DNA from: Phytopythium helicoides
Taxonomy: Eukaryota > Oomycota > Peronosporomycetes > Pythiales > Pythiaceae
Assembly (NCBI GenBank): GCA_024867545.1
Contig: JANFNE010000043.1
Coordinates: 248,001 to 312,000, forward strand
DNA: 64,000 bases
Reading direction: 5' to 3'
Of this stretch, positions 11,501 to 23,500 are shown in pieces. The stretch's first letter is position 1. Every line of letters starts with the position of its first letter. Position numbers and translations under genes: made by a program. The notes under the pieces are model-generated. The model did no database searches and was not told where the DNA came from. It saw nothing but the letters and a program-made list of their open reading frames with translations.

Positions 11501-14500
11501 CACCTCGGTCGTCTCCTCCACCGTCTCCTCCGTCGTCTCCGTCGTCGAGCCACTCTCAATCACGTACGTCGTGGCACCGGCGGTAGCAGCGCCGCCAGCG
11601 ACAGCAGCACCACCACGGACAACTCGGCGGATGATAGTCTGACCATCCTCCGTCACCTCAGTCGTCTCCTCCACCTGTCTCCTCCACCGACTCTTCCGAC
11701 GTCGTCGTCGTCGTCTTCGTCGACGGAGTGCCGCGAACAACACGGCGGATGATGGTCTGGCCGTCTTCCGTCACCTCGGTCGTCTCCTCCACCGTCTCCT
11801 CCGTCGTCTCCGTCGTCGAGCCACTCTCGATCACGTACGTCGTGGCACCGGCGGTAGCAGCGCCGCCAGCGACAGCAGCACCACCACGGACAACTCGGCG
11901 GATGATAGGTCTGACCATCCTCCGTCACCTCAGTCGTCTCCTCCACTGTCTCCTCCACCGACTCTTCCGACGTCGTCGTCGTCGTCTTCGTCGACGGAGT
12001 GCCGCGAACAACACGGCGGATGATAGTCTGGCCGTCTTCCGTCACCTCGGTCGTCTCCTCCACCGTCTCCTCCGTCGTCTCCGTCGTCGAGTCACTCTCG
12101 ATCACGTACGTCGTGGCACCGGCGGTAGCAGCGCCGCCAGTGACAGCAGCACCACCACGGACAACACGGCGGATGATGGTCTGACCATCCTCCGTCACCT
12201 CAGTCGTCTCCTCCACCGTCTCCTCCACCGACTCTTCCGACGTCGTCGTCGTTGTCTTCGTCGACGGGGTGCCGCGAACAACACGGCGGATGATAGTCTG
12301 GCCGTCTTCCGTCACCTCGGTCGTCTCCTCCACCGTCTCCTCCGTCGTCTCCGTCGTCGAGTCACTCTCGATCACGTACGTCGTGGCACCGGCGGTAGCA
12401 GCGCCGCCAGTGACAGCAGCACCACCACGGACAACACGGCGGATGATGGTCTGACCATCCTCCGTCACCTCAGTCGTCTCCTCCACCGTCTCCTCCACCG
12501 ACTCTTCCGACGTCGTCGTCGTTGTCTTCGTCGACGGGGTGCCGCGAACAACACGGCGGATGATAGTCTGGCCGTCTTCCGTCACCTCGGTCGTCTCCTC
12601 CACCGTCTCCTCCGTCGTCTCCGTCGTCGAGTCACTCTCGATCACGTACGTCGTGGCACCGGCGGTAGCAGCGCCGCCAGTGACAGCAGCACCACCACGG
12701 ACAACACGGCGGATGATGGTCTGACCATCCTCCGTCACCTCAGTCGTCTCCTCCACCGTCTCCTCCACCGACTCTTCCGACGTCGTCGTCGTTGTCTTCG
12801 TCGACGGGGTGCCGCGAACAACACGGCGGATGATAGTCTGGCCGTCTTCCGTCACCTCGGTCGTCTCCTCCACCGTCTCCTCCGTCGTCTCCGTCGTCGA
12901 GTCACTCTCGATCACGTACGTCGTGGCACCGGCGGTAGCAGCGCCGCCAGTGACAGCAGCACCACCACGGACAACACGGCGGATGATGGTCTGACCATCC
13001 TCCGTCACCTCAGTCGTCTCCTCCACCGTCTCCTCCACCGACTCTTCCGACGTCGTCGTCGTTGTCTTCGTCGACGGGGTGCCGCGAACAACACGGCGGA
13101 TGATAGTCTGGCCGTCTTCCGTCACCTCGGTCGTCTCCTCCACCGTCTCCTCCGTCGTCTCCGTCGTCGAGTCACTCTCGATCACGTACGTCGTGGCACC
13201 GGCGGTAGCAGCGCCGCCAGTGACAGCAGCACCACCACGGACAACACGGCGGATGATGGTCTGACCATCCTCCGTCACCTCAGTCGTCTCCTCCACCGTC
13301 TCCTCCACCGACTCTTCCGACGTCGTCGTCGTTGTCTTCGTCGACGGGGTGCCGCGAACAACACGGCGGATGATAGTCTGGCCGTCTTCCGTCACCTCGG
13401 TCGTCTCCTCCACCGTCTCCTCCGTCGTCTCCGTCGTCGAGTCACTCTCGATCACGTACGTCGTGGCACCGGCGGTAGCAGCGCCGCCAGTGACAGCAGC
13501 ACCACCACGGACAACACGGCGGATGATGGTCTGACCATCCTCCGTCACCTCAGTCGTCTCCTCCACCGTCTCCTCCACCGACTCTTCCGACGTCGTCGTC
13601 GTTGTCTTCGTCGACGGGGTGCCGCGAACAACACGGCGGATGATAGTCTGGCCGTCTTCCGTCACCTCGGTCGTCTCCTCCACCGTCTCCTCCGTCGTCT
13701 CCGTCGTCGAGTCACTCTCGATCACGTACGTCGTGGCACCGGCGGTAGCAGCGCCGCCAGTGACAGCAGCACCACCACGGACAACACGGCGGATGATGGT
13801 CTGACCATCCTCCGTCACCTCAGTCGTCTCCTCCACCGTCTCCTCCACCGACTCTTCCGACGTCGTCGTCGTTGTCTTCGTCGACGGGGTGCCGCGAACA
13901 ACACGGCGGATGATAGTCTGGCCGTCTTCCGTCACCTCGGTCGTCTCCTCCACCGTCTCCTCCGTCGTCTCCGTCGTCGAGTCACTCTCGATCACGTACG
14001 TCGTGGCACCGGCGGTAGCAGCGCCGCCAGTGACAGCAGCACCACCACGGACAACACGGCGGATGATGGTCTGACCATCCTCCGTCACCTCAGTCGTCTC
14101 CTCCACCGTCTCCTCCACCGACTCTTCCGACGTCGTCGTCGTTGTCTTCGTCGACGGGGTGCCGCGAACAACACGGCGGATGATAGTCTGGCCGTCTTCC
14201 GTCACCTCGGTCGTCTCCTCCACCGTCTCCTCCGTCGTCTCCGTCGTCGAGTCACTCTCGATCACGTACGTCGTGGCACCGGCGGTAGCAGCGCCGCCAG
14301 TGACAGCAGCACCACCACGGACAACACGGCGGATGATGGTCTGACCATCCTCCGTCACCTCAGTCGTCTCCTCCACCGTCTCCTCCACCGACTCTTCCGA
14401 CGTCGTCGTCGTTGTCTTCGTCGACGGGGTGCCGCGAACAACACGGCGGATGATAGTCTGGCCGTCTTCCGTCACCTCGGTCGTCTCCTCCACCGTCTCC

Positions 14501-17500
14501 TCCGTCGTCTCCGTCGTCGAGTCACTCTCGATCACGTACGTCGTGGCACCGGCGGTAGCAGCGCCGCCAGTGACAGCAGCACCACCACGGACAACACGGC
14601 GGATGATGGTCTGACCATCCTCCGTCACCTCAGTCGTCTCCTCCACCGTCTCCTCCACCGACTCTTCCGACGTCGTCGTCGTTGTCTTCGTCGACGGGGT
14701 GCCGCGAACAACACGGCGGATGATAGTCTGGCCGTCTTCCGTCACCTCGGTCGTCTCCTCCACCGTCTCCTCCGTCGTCTCCGTCGTCGAGTCACTCTCG
14801 ATCACGTACGTCGTGGCACCGGCGGTAGCAGCGCCGCCAGTGACAGCAGCACCACCACGGACAACACGGCGGATGATGGTCTGACCATCCTCCGTCACCT
14901 CAGTCGTCTCCTCCACCGTCTCCTCCACCGACTCTTCCGACGTCGTCGTCGTTGTCTTCGTCGACGGGGTGCCGCGAACAACACGGCGGATGATAGTCTG
15001 GCCGTCTTCCGTCACCTCGGTCGTCTCCTCCACCGTCTCCTCCGTCGTCTCCGTCGTCGAGTCACTCTCGATCACGTACGTCGTGGCACCGGCGGTAGCA
15101 GCGCCGTCAGTGACAGCAGCACCACCACGGACAACACGGCGGATGATGGTCTGACCATCCTCCGTCACTTCCGTGGTCTCGACAGTCTCCTCCGTAGACT
15201 CGCTCGTCACAGTGATGGCGCCGGCAACAGCAGCAACGCCGCCGACCACCTCCACCGTCTCGCTGGACACCGTGAACGTAGAGCTCGACACGTCCGCAGA
15301 CACGTCTTCGCTTGTCTCCGTCGTCTCCGTCACCTCCGTCGTCTCCGTCACCTCGGTCGTCTCAACCGTCTCCACGGTCTCGGTCACCTCCGTCGACTCG
15401 GTCACCTCCGTCACTTCCGTCGTCTCGACAGTCTCCTCCGTCGTCTCGACGACCTCGACAGTCTCCTCCGTCACTTCCGTGGTCTCGACAGTCTCCTCCG
15501 TAGACTCGCTCGTCACAGTGATGGCGCCGGCAACAGCAGCAACGCCGCCGACCACCTCCACCGTCTCGCTGGACACCGTGAACGTAGAGCTCGACACGTC
15601 CGCAGACACGTCTTCGCTTGTCTCCGTCGTCTCCGTCACCTCCGTCGTCTCCGTCACCTCGGTCGTCTCAACCGTCTCCACGGTCTCGGTCACCTCCGTC
15701 GACTCGGTCACCTCCGTCACTTCCGTCGTCTCGACAGTCTCCTCCGTCGTCTCGACGACCTCGACAGTCTCCTCCGTCACTTCCGTGGTCTCGACAGTCT
15801 CCTCCGTAGACTCGCTCGTCACAGTGATGGCGCCGGCAACAGCAGCAACGCCGCCGACCACCTCCACCGTCTCGCTGGACACCGTGAACGTAGAGCTCGA
15901 CACGTCCGCAGACACGTCTTCGCTTGTCTCCGTCGTCTCCGTCACCTCCGTCGTCTCCGTCACCTCGGTCGTCTCAACCGTCTCCACGGTCTCGGTCACC
16001 TCCGTCGACTCGGTCACCTCCGTCACTTCCGTGGTCTCGACAGTCTCCTCCGTCGACTCGAGTCACCTCCGTCACTTCCGTGGTCTCGACAGTCTCCTCC
16101 GTAGACTCGCTCGTCACAGTGATGGCGCCGGCAACAGCAGCAACGCCGCCGACCACCTCCACCGTCTCGCTGGACACCGTGAACGTAGAGCTCGACACGT
16201 CCGCAGACACGTCTTCGCTTGTCTCCGTCGTCTCCGTCACCTCCGTCGTCTCCGTCACCTCGGTCGTCTCAACCGTCTCCACGGTCTCGGTCACCTCCGT
16301 CGACTCGGTCACCTCCGTCACTTCCGTCGTCTCGACAGTCTCCTCCGTCGTCTCGACGACCTCGACAGTCTCCTCCGTCACTTCCGTGGTCTCGACAGTC
16401 TCCTCCGTAGACTCGCTCGTCACAGTGATGGCGCCGGCAACAGCAGCAACGCCGCCGACCACCTCCACCGTCTCGCTGGACACCGTGAACGTAGAGCTCG
16501 ACACGTCCGCAGACACGTCTTCGCTTGTCTCCGTCGTCTCCGTCACCTCCGTCGTCTCCGTCACCTCGGTCGTCTCAACCGTCTCCACGGTCTCGGTCAC
16601 CTCCGTCGACTCGGTCACCTCCGTCACTTCCGTGGTCTCGACAGTCTCCTCCGTCGACTCGAGTCTCCTCCGTCACTTCCGTGGTCTCGACAGTCTCCTC
16701 CGTAGACTCGCTCGTCACAGTGATGGCGCCGGCAACAGCAGCAACGCCGCCGACCACCTCCACCGTCTCGCTGGACACCGTGAACGTAGAGCTCGACACG
16801 TCCGCAGACACGTCTTCGCTTGTCTCCGTCGTCTCCGTCACCTCCGTCGTCTCCGTCACCTCGGTCGTCTCAACCGTCTCCACGGTCTCGGTCACCTCCG
16901 TCGACTCGGTCACCTCCGTCACTTCCGTGGTCTCGACAGTCTCCTCCGTCGTCTCGACGACCTCGACAGTCTCCTCCGTCACTTCCGTGGTCTCGACAGT
17001 CTCCTCCGTAGACTCGCTCGTCACAGTGATGGCGCCGGCAACAGCAGCAACGCCGCCGACCACCTCCACCGTCTCGCTGGACACCGTGAACGTAGAGCTC
17101 GACACGTCCGCAGACACGTCTTCGCTTGTCTCCGTCGTCTCCGTCACCTCCGTCGTCTCCGTCACCTCGGTCGTCTCAACCGTCTCCACGGTCTCGGTCA
17201 CCTCCGTCGACTCGGTCACCTCCGTCACTTCCGTGGTCTCGACAGTCTCCTCCGTCGTCTCGACGACCTCGACAGTCTCCTCCGTCACTTCCGTGGTCTC
17301 GACAGTCTCCTCCGTAGACTCGCTCGTCACAGTGATGGCGCCGGCAACAGCAGCAACGCCGCCGACCACCTCCACCGTCTCGCTGGACACCGTGAACGTA
17401 GAGCTCGACACGTCCGCAGACACGTCTTCGCTTGTCTCCGTCGTCTCCGTCACCTCCGTCGTCTCCGTCACCTCGGTCGTCTCAACCGTCTCAACGACCT

Positions 17501-20500
17501 CGACAGTCTCCTCCGTCACTTCCGTGGTCTCGACAGTCTCCTCCGTCGTCTCGACGACCTCGACAGTCTCCTCCGTCACTTCCGTGGTCTCGACAGTCTC
17601 CTCCGTAGACTCGCTCGTCACAGTGATGGCGCCGGCAACAGCAGCAACGCCGCCGACCACCTCCACCGTCTCGCTGGACACCGTGAACGTAGAGCTCGAC
17701 ACGTCCGCAGACACGTCTTCGCTTGTCTCCGTCGTCTCCGTCACCTCCGTCGTCTCCGTCACCTCGGTCGTCTCAACCGTCTCCACGGTCTCGGTCACCT
17801 CCGTCGACTCGGTCACCTCCGTCACTTCCGTGGTCTCGACAGTCTCCTCCGTCGTCTCGACGACCTCGACAGTCTCCTCCGTCACTTCCGTGGTCTCGAC
17901 AGTCTCCTCCGTAGACTCGCTCGTCACAGTGATGGCGCCGGCAACAGCAGCAACGCCGCCGACCACCTCCACCGTCTCGCTGGACACCGTGAACGTAGAG
18001 CTCGACACGTCCGCAGACACGTCTTCGCTTGTCTCCGTCGTCTCCGTCACCTCCGTCGTCTCCGTCACCTCGGTCGTCTCAACCGTCTCCACGGTCTCGG
18101 TCACCTCCGTCGACTCGGTCACCTCCGTCACTTCCGTCGTCTCGGTCACCTCCGTCGACTCGGTCACCTCCGTCACTTCCGTGGTCTCGACAGTCTCCTC
18201 CGTCGTCTCGACGACCTCGACAGTCTCCTCCGTCACTTCCGTGGTCTCGACAGTCTCCTCCGTCGTCTCGACGACCTCGACAGTCTCCTCCGTCACTTCC
18301 GTGGTCTCGACAGTCTCCTCCGTAGACTCGCTCGTCACAGTGATGGCGCCGGCAACAGCAGCAACGCCGCCGACCACCTCCACCGTCTCGCTGGACACCG
18401 TGAACGTAGAGCTCGACACGTCCGCAGACACGTCTTCGCTTGTCTCCGTCGTCTCCGTCACCTCCGTCGTCTCCGTCACCTCGGTCGTCTCAACCGTCTC
18501 CACGGTCTCGGTCACCTCCGTCGACTCGGTCACCTCCGTCACTTCCGTGGTCTCGACAGTCTCCTCCGTCGTCTCGACGACCTCGACAGTCTCCTCCGTC
18601 ACTTCCGTGGTCTCGACAGTCTCCTCCGTAGACTCGCTCGTCACAGTGATGGCGCCGGCAACAGCAGCAACGCCGCCGACCACCTCCACCGTCTCGCTGG
18701 ACACCGTGAACGTAGAGCTCGACACGTCCGCAGACACGTCTTCGCTTGTCTCCGTCGTCTCCGTCACCTCCGTCGTCTCCGTCACCTCGGTCGTCTCAAC
18801 CGTCTCCACGGTCTCGGTCACCTCCGTCGACTCGGTCACCTCCGTCACTTCCGTGGTCTCGGTCACCTCCGTCGACTCGGTCACCTCCGTCACTTCCGTG
18901 GTCTCGACAGTCTCCTCCGTCGTCTCGACGACCTCGACAGTCTCCTCCGTCACTTCCGTGGTCTCGACAGTCTCCTCCGTCGTCTCGACGACCTCGACAG
19001 TCTCCTCCGTCACTTCCGTGGTCTCGACAGTCTCCTCCGTAGACTCGCTCGTCACAGTGATGGCGCCGGCAACAGCAGCAACGCCGCCGACCACCTCCAC
19101 CGTCTCGCTGGACACCGTGAACGTAGAGCTCGACACGTCCGCAGACACGTCTTCGCTTGTCTCCGTCGTCTCCGTCACCTCCGTCGTCTCCGTCACCTCG
19201 GTCGTCTCAACCGTCTCCACGGTCTCGGTCACCTCCGTCGACTCGGTCACCTCCGTCACTTCCGTGGTCTCGGTCACCTCCGTCGACTCGGTCACCTCCG
19301 TCACTTCCGTGGTCTCGACAGTCTCCTCCGTAGACTCGCTCGTCACAGTGATGGCGCCGGCAACAGCAGCAACGCCGCCGACCACCTCCACCGTCTCGCT
19401 GGACACCGTGAACGTAGAGCTCGACACGTCCGCAGACACGTCTTCGCTTGTCTCCGTCGTCTCCGTCACCTCCGTCGTCTCCGTCACCTCGGTCGTCTCA
19501 ACCGTCTCCACGGTCTCGGTCACCTCCGTCGACTGACAGTCTCCTCCGTCGTCTCGACAGTCTCCTCCGTCGTCTCGACGACCTCGACAGTCTCCTCCGT
19601 CACTTCCGTGGTCTCGACAGTCTCCTCCGTCGTCTCGACGACCTCGACAGTCTCCTCCGTCACTTCCGTGGTCTCGACAGTCTCCTCCGTCGTCTCGACG
19701 ACCTCGACAGTCTCCTCCGTCACTTCCGTGGTCTCGACAGTCTCCTCCGTAGACTCGCTCGTCACAGTGATGGCGCCGGCAACAGCAGCAACGCCGCCGA
19801 CCACCTCCACCGTCTCGCTGGACACCGTGAACGTAGAGCTCGACACGTCCGCAGACACGTCTTCGCTTGTCTCCGTCGTCTCCGTCACCTCCGTCGTCTC
19901 CGTCACCTCGGTCGTCTCAACCGTCTCCACGGTCTCGGTCACCTCCGTCGACTCGGTCACCTCCGTCACTTCTGTGGTCTCGACAGTCTCCTCCGTCGTC
20001 TCGACGACCTCGACAGTCTCCTCCGTCACTTCCGTGGTCTCGACAGTCTCCTCCGTAGACTCGCTCGTCACAGTGATGGCGCCGGCAACAGCAGCAACGC
20101 CGCCGACCACCTCCACCGTCTCGCTGGACACCGTGAACGTAGAGCTCGACACGTCCGCAGACACGTCTTCGCTTGTCTCCGTCGTCTCCGTCACCTCCGT
20201 CGTCTCCGTCACCTCGGTCGTCTCAACCGTCTCCACGGTCTCGGTCACCTCCGTCGACTCGGTCACCTCCGTCACTTCTGTGGTCTCGACAGTCTCCTCC
20301 GTCGTCTCGACGACCTCGACAGTCTCCTCCGTCACTTCCGTGGTCTCGACAGTCTCCTCCGTAGACTCGCTCGTCACAGTGATGGCGCCGGCAACAGCAG
20401 CAACGCCGCCGACCACCTCCACCGTCTCGCTGGACACCGTGAACGTAGAGCTCGACACGTCCGCAGACACGTCTTCGCTTGTCTCCGTCGTCTCCGTCAC

Positions 20501-23500
20501 CTCCGTCGTCTCCGTCACCTCGGTCGTCTCAACCGTCTCCACGGTCTCGGTCACCTCCGTCGACTCGGTCACCTCCGTCACTTCCGTGGTCTCGGTCACC
20601 TCCGTCGACTCGGTCACCTCCGTCACTTCCGTGGTCTCGACAGTCTCCTCCGTCGTCTCAACGACCTCGACAGTCTCCTCCGTCACTTCCGTGGTCTCGA
20701 CAGTCTCCTCCGTCGTCTCGACGACCTCGACAGTCTCCTCCGTCACTTCCGTGGTCTCGACAGTCTCCTCCGTCGTCTCGACGACCTCGACAGTCTCCTC
20801 CGTCACTTCCGTGGTCTCGACAGTCTCCTCCGTAGACTCGCTCGTCACAGTGATGGCGCCGGCAACAGCAGCAACGCCGCCGACCACCTCCACCGTCTCG
20901 CTGGACACCGTGAACGTAGAGCTCGACACGTCCGCAGACACGTCTTCGCTTGTCTCCGTCGTCTCCGTCACCTCCGTCGTCTCCGTCACCTCGGTCGTCT
21001 CAACCGTCTCCACGGTCTCGGTCACCTCCGTCGACTCGGTCACCTCCGTCACTTCTGTGGTCTCGACAGTCTCCTCCGTCGTCTCGACGACCTCGACAGT
21101 CTCCTCCGTCACTTCCGTGGTCTCGACAGTCTCCTCCGTAGACTCGCTCGTCACAGTGATGGCGCCGGCAACAGCAGCAACGCCGCCGACCACCTCCACC
21201 GTCTCGCTGGACACCGTGAACGTAGAGCTCGACACGTCCGCAGACACGTCTTCGCTTGTCTCCGTCGTCTCCGTCACCTCCGTCGTCTCCGTCACCTCGG
21301 TCGTCTCAACCGTCTCCACGGTCTCGGTCACCTCCGTCGACTCGGTCACCTCCGTCACTTCTGTGGTCTCGACGGTCTCCTCCGTCGTCTCGACGACCTC
21401 GACAGTCTCCTCCGTCACTTCCGTGGTCTCGACAGTCTCCTCCGTCGTCTCGACGACCTCGACAGTCTCCTCCGTCACTTCCGTGGTCTCGACAGTCTCC
21501 TCCGTAGACTCGCTCGTCACAGTGATGGCGCCGGCAACAGCAGCAACGCCGCCGACCACCTCCACCGTCTCGCTGGACACCGTGAACGTAGAGCTCGACA
21601 CGTCCGCAGACACGTCTTCGCTTGTCTCCGTCGTCTCCGTCACCTCCGTCGTCTCCGTCACCTCGGTCGTCTCAACCGTCTCCACGGTCTCGGTCACCTC
21701 CGTCGACTCGGTAACCTCCGTCACTTCTGTGGTCTCGACGGTCTCCTCCGTCGTCTCGACGACCTCGACAGTCTCCTCCGTCACTTCCGTGGTCTCGACA
21801 GTCTCCTCCGTCGTCTCGACGACCTCGACAGTCTCCTCCGTCACTTCCGTGGTCTCGACAGTCTCCTCCGTAGACTCGCTCGTCACAGTGATGGCGCCGG
21901 CAACAGCAGCAACGCCGCCGACCACCTCCACCGTCTCGCTGGACACCGTGAACGTAGAGCTCGACACGTCCGCAGACACGTCTTCGCTTGTCTCCGTCGT
22001 CTCCGTCGCCTCCGTCGTCTCCGTCACCTCGGTCGTCTCAACCGTCTCCACGGTCTCGGTCACCTCCGTCGACTCGGTCACCTCCGTCACTTCTGTGGTC
22101 TCGACGGTCTCCTCCGTCGTCTCGACGACCTCGACAGTCTCCTCCGTCACTTCCGTGGTCTCGACAGTCTCCTCCGTAGACTCGCTCGTCACAGTGATGG
22201 CGCCGGCAACAGCAGCAACGCCGCCGACCACCTCCACCGTCTCGCTGGACACCGTGAACGTAGAGCTCGACACGTCCGCAGACACGTCTTCGCTTGTCTC
22301 CGTCGTCTCCGTCACCTCCGTCGTCTCCGTCACCTCGGTCGTCTCAACCGTCTCCACGGTCGTCCTCCGTCGACTCGGTCACCTCCGTCCTCTGTGGTCT
22401 CGACGTCACCTCCGTCGACTCGACAGTCTCCTCCGTCACTTCCGTGGTCTCGACAGTCTCCTCCGTCGTCTCGACGACCTCGACAGTCTCCTCCGTCACT
22501 TCCGTGGTCTCGACAGTCTCCTCCGTAGACTCGCTCGTCACAGTGATGGCGCCGGCAACAGCAGCAACGCCGCCGACCACCTCCACCGTCTCGCTGGACA
22601 CCGTGAACGTAGAGCTCGACACGTCCGCAGACACGTCTTCGCTTGTCTCCGTCGTCTCCGTCGCCTCCGTCGTCTCCGTCACCTCGGTCGTCTCAACCGT
22701 CTCCACGGTCTCGGTCACCTCCGTCGACTCGGTCACCTCCGTCACTTCTGTGGTCTCGACGGTCTCCTCCGTCGTCTCGACGACCTCGACAGTCTCCTCC
22801 GTCACTTCCGTGGTCTCGACAGTCTCCTCCGTCGTCTCGACGACCTCGACAGTCTCCTCCGTCACTTCCGTGGTCTCGACAGTCTCCTCCGTAGACTCGC
22901 TCGTCACAGTGATGGCGCCGGCAACAGCAGCAACGCCGCCGACCACCTCCACCGTCTCGCTGGACACCGTGAACGTAGAGCTCGACACGTCCGCAGACAC
23001 GTCTTCGCTTGTCTCCGTCGTCTCCGTCGCCTCCGTCGTCTCCGTCACCTCGGTCGTCTCAACCGTCTCCACGGTCTCGGTCACCTCCGTCGACTCGGTC
23101 ACCTCCGTCACTTCTGTGGTCTCGACGGTCTCCTCCGTCGTCTCGACGACCTCGACAGTCTCCTCCGTCACTTCCGTGGTCTCGACAGTCTCCTCCGTCG
23201 TCTCGACGACCTCGACAGTCTCCTCCGTCACTTCCGTGGTCTCGACAGTCTCCTCCGTAGACTCGCTCGTCACAGTGATGGCGCCGGCAACAGCAGCAAC
23301 GCCGCCGACCACCTCCACCGTCTCGCTGGACACCGTGAACGTAGAGCTCGACACGTCCGCAGACACGTCTTCGCTTGTCTCCGTCGTCTCCGTCACCTCC
23401 GTCGTCTCCGTCACCTCGGTCGTCTCAACCGTCTCCACGGTCTCGGTCACCTCCGTCGACTCGGTCACCTCCGTCACTTCTGTGGTCTCGACGGTCTCCT

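Noticed and set aside
11728..16104. Long plus-strand frames over the repeats as real genes
   Set aside because: They encode Arg/Leu/His- or Val/Ser-rich reverse-frame products of the minus-strand repeats; the minus strand has the annexin domains and start.
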